This document shows positions 6,397 to 6,412 of a stretch of DNA of 6,412 bases, piece after piece. The notes below the pieces were generated by a model. The model worked only from the letters and a program-made list of their open reading frames with translations. It was not told the origin of the DNA and made no database searches. The translations under genes and the position numbers were made by a program. Positions within the stretch are counted from its first letter, which is position 1, and each line of letters opens with the position of its first letter. Origin of the DNA: an uncultured Alphaproteobacteria bacterium (lineage in GTDB: Bacteria; Pseudomonadota; Alphaproteobacteria; Rickettsiales; UBA1997); contig CAILUF010000125.1 in the NCBI GenBank assembly GCA_903837365.1, forward strand, positions 1-6,412, given 5' to 3'.

Positions 6397-6412
6397 TGAA
6401 TGATGTGATGAG
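6289..6412 (-). pseudogene. Internal fragment of a thiamine-diphosphate 2-oxoacid dehydrogenase E1-beta-like gene
   Basis: Reading the minus strand from 6411 gives 41 codons, with segments HHSLVHRMPGIKVIAPMTP and NDDDPYYIS. This resembles the part of E1-beta subunits (pyruvate, branched-chain or related 2-oxoacid dehydrogenases, transketolase-like fold) where an HS-containing loop is followed by a PG-[LI]-KV-[VI]-xP-x-TP segment and an acidic DDP-x-[VY] strand; relatives then usually continue with SEH or LEN. Here the frame instead runs into antisense pncC bases (C, K, stop at 6280-6282), so homology stops at about 6289-6294. The upstream part of the gene is off the right window edge. Composition is as AT-rich as the rest, compatible with the same genome. 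The exact substrate class cannot be decided from 41 residues. Classed as a fragment because it lacks both ends; it is probably an intact gene elsewhere. Confidence 0.6.

Overview
The window looks like a piece of an AT-rich alphaproteobacterial chromosome, about one-third G+C by eye. Supporting signs are the omega subunit with its alphaproteobacteria-like start (MARITVEDC) placed directly before a long bifunctional-type Rel/SpoT gene, the overall protein similarity, and strong A/T use at third codon positions. A low-GC lineage (SAR11/HIMB59-like or a Rickettsiales-related, amino-acid-prototrophic group) is possible, but I cannot fix the genus from sequence alone.

The left half is transcribed leftwards (minus strand), in the order map (methionine aminopeptidase), ilvE-type branched-chain aminotransferase, a secreted or lipid-anchored staphylococcal-nuclease-like protein, then argC (N-acetyl-gamma-glutamyl-phosphate reductase), which is cut by the left window edge. 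Gaps are 29-88 bases with no visible terminator, so these may form one transcription unit of housekeeping and amino-acid biosynthesis genes with a nuclease embedded in it. The right half is transcribed rightwards: rpoZ (RNA polymerase omega), rel/spoT ((p)ppGpp synthetase/hydrolase) and a stand-alone CinA C-terminal domain protein (PncC-like) whose start codon overlaps the rel stop. The two halves diverge from a gene-free stretch of 273 bases (2989-3261) that must hold the promoters.

Functionally, the right cluster joins the enzyme that makes and degrades (p)ppGpp with the omega subunit, whose N-terminal MAR residues form part of a ppGpp site on RNA polymerase in other proteobacteria. The most interesting protein-level detail is that the Rel protein keeps every expected hydrolase residue but has SFDD where bifunctional enzymes normally carry RFKD (and RelA-type synthetases EFDD).

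The last ~120 bases do not belong to the preceding gene. The PncC reading frame is homologous to its family up to about base 6294 and then turns into nonsense, while the opposite strand of the same bases encodes a clean fragment of a thiamine-diphosphate-dependent 2-oxoacid dehydrogenase E1-beta-like protein. This inverted join at a possible 6-base microhomology looks like a chimeric contig end or, less likely, a real rearrangement. I did not find mobile elements, CRISPR arrays, tRNA or rRNA genes, nor a convincing new system.
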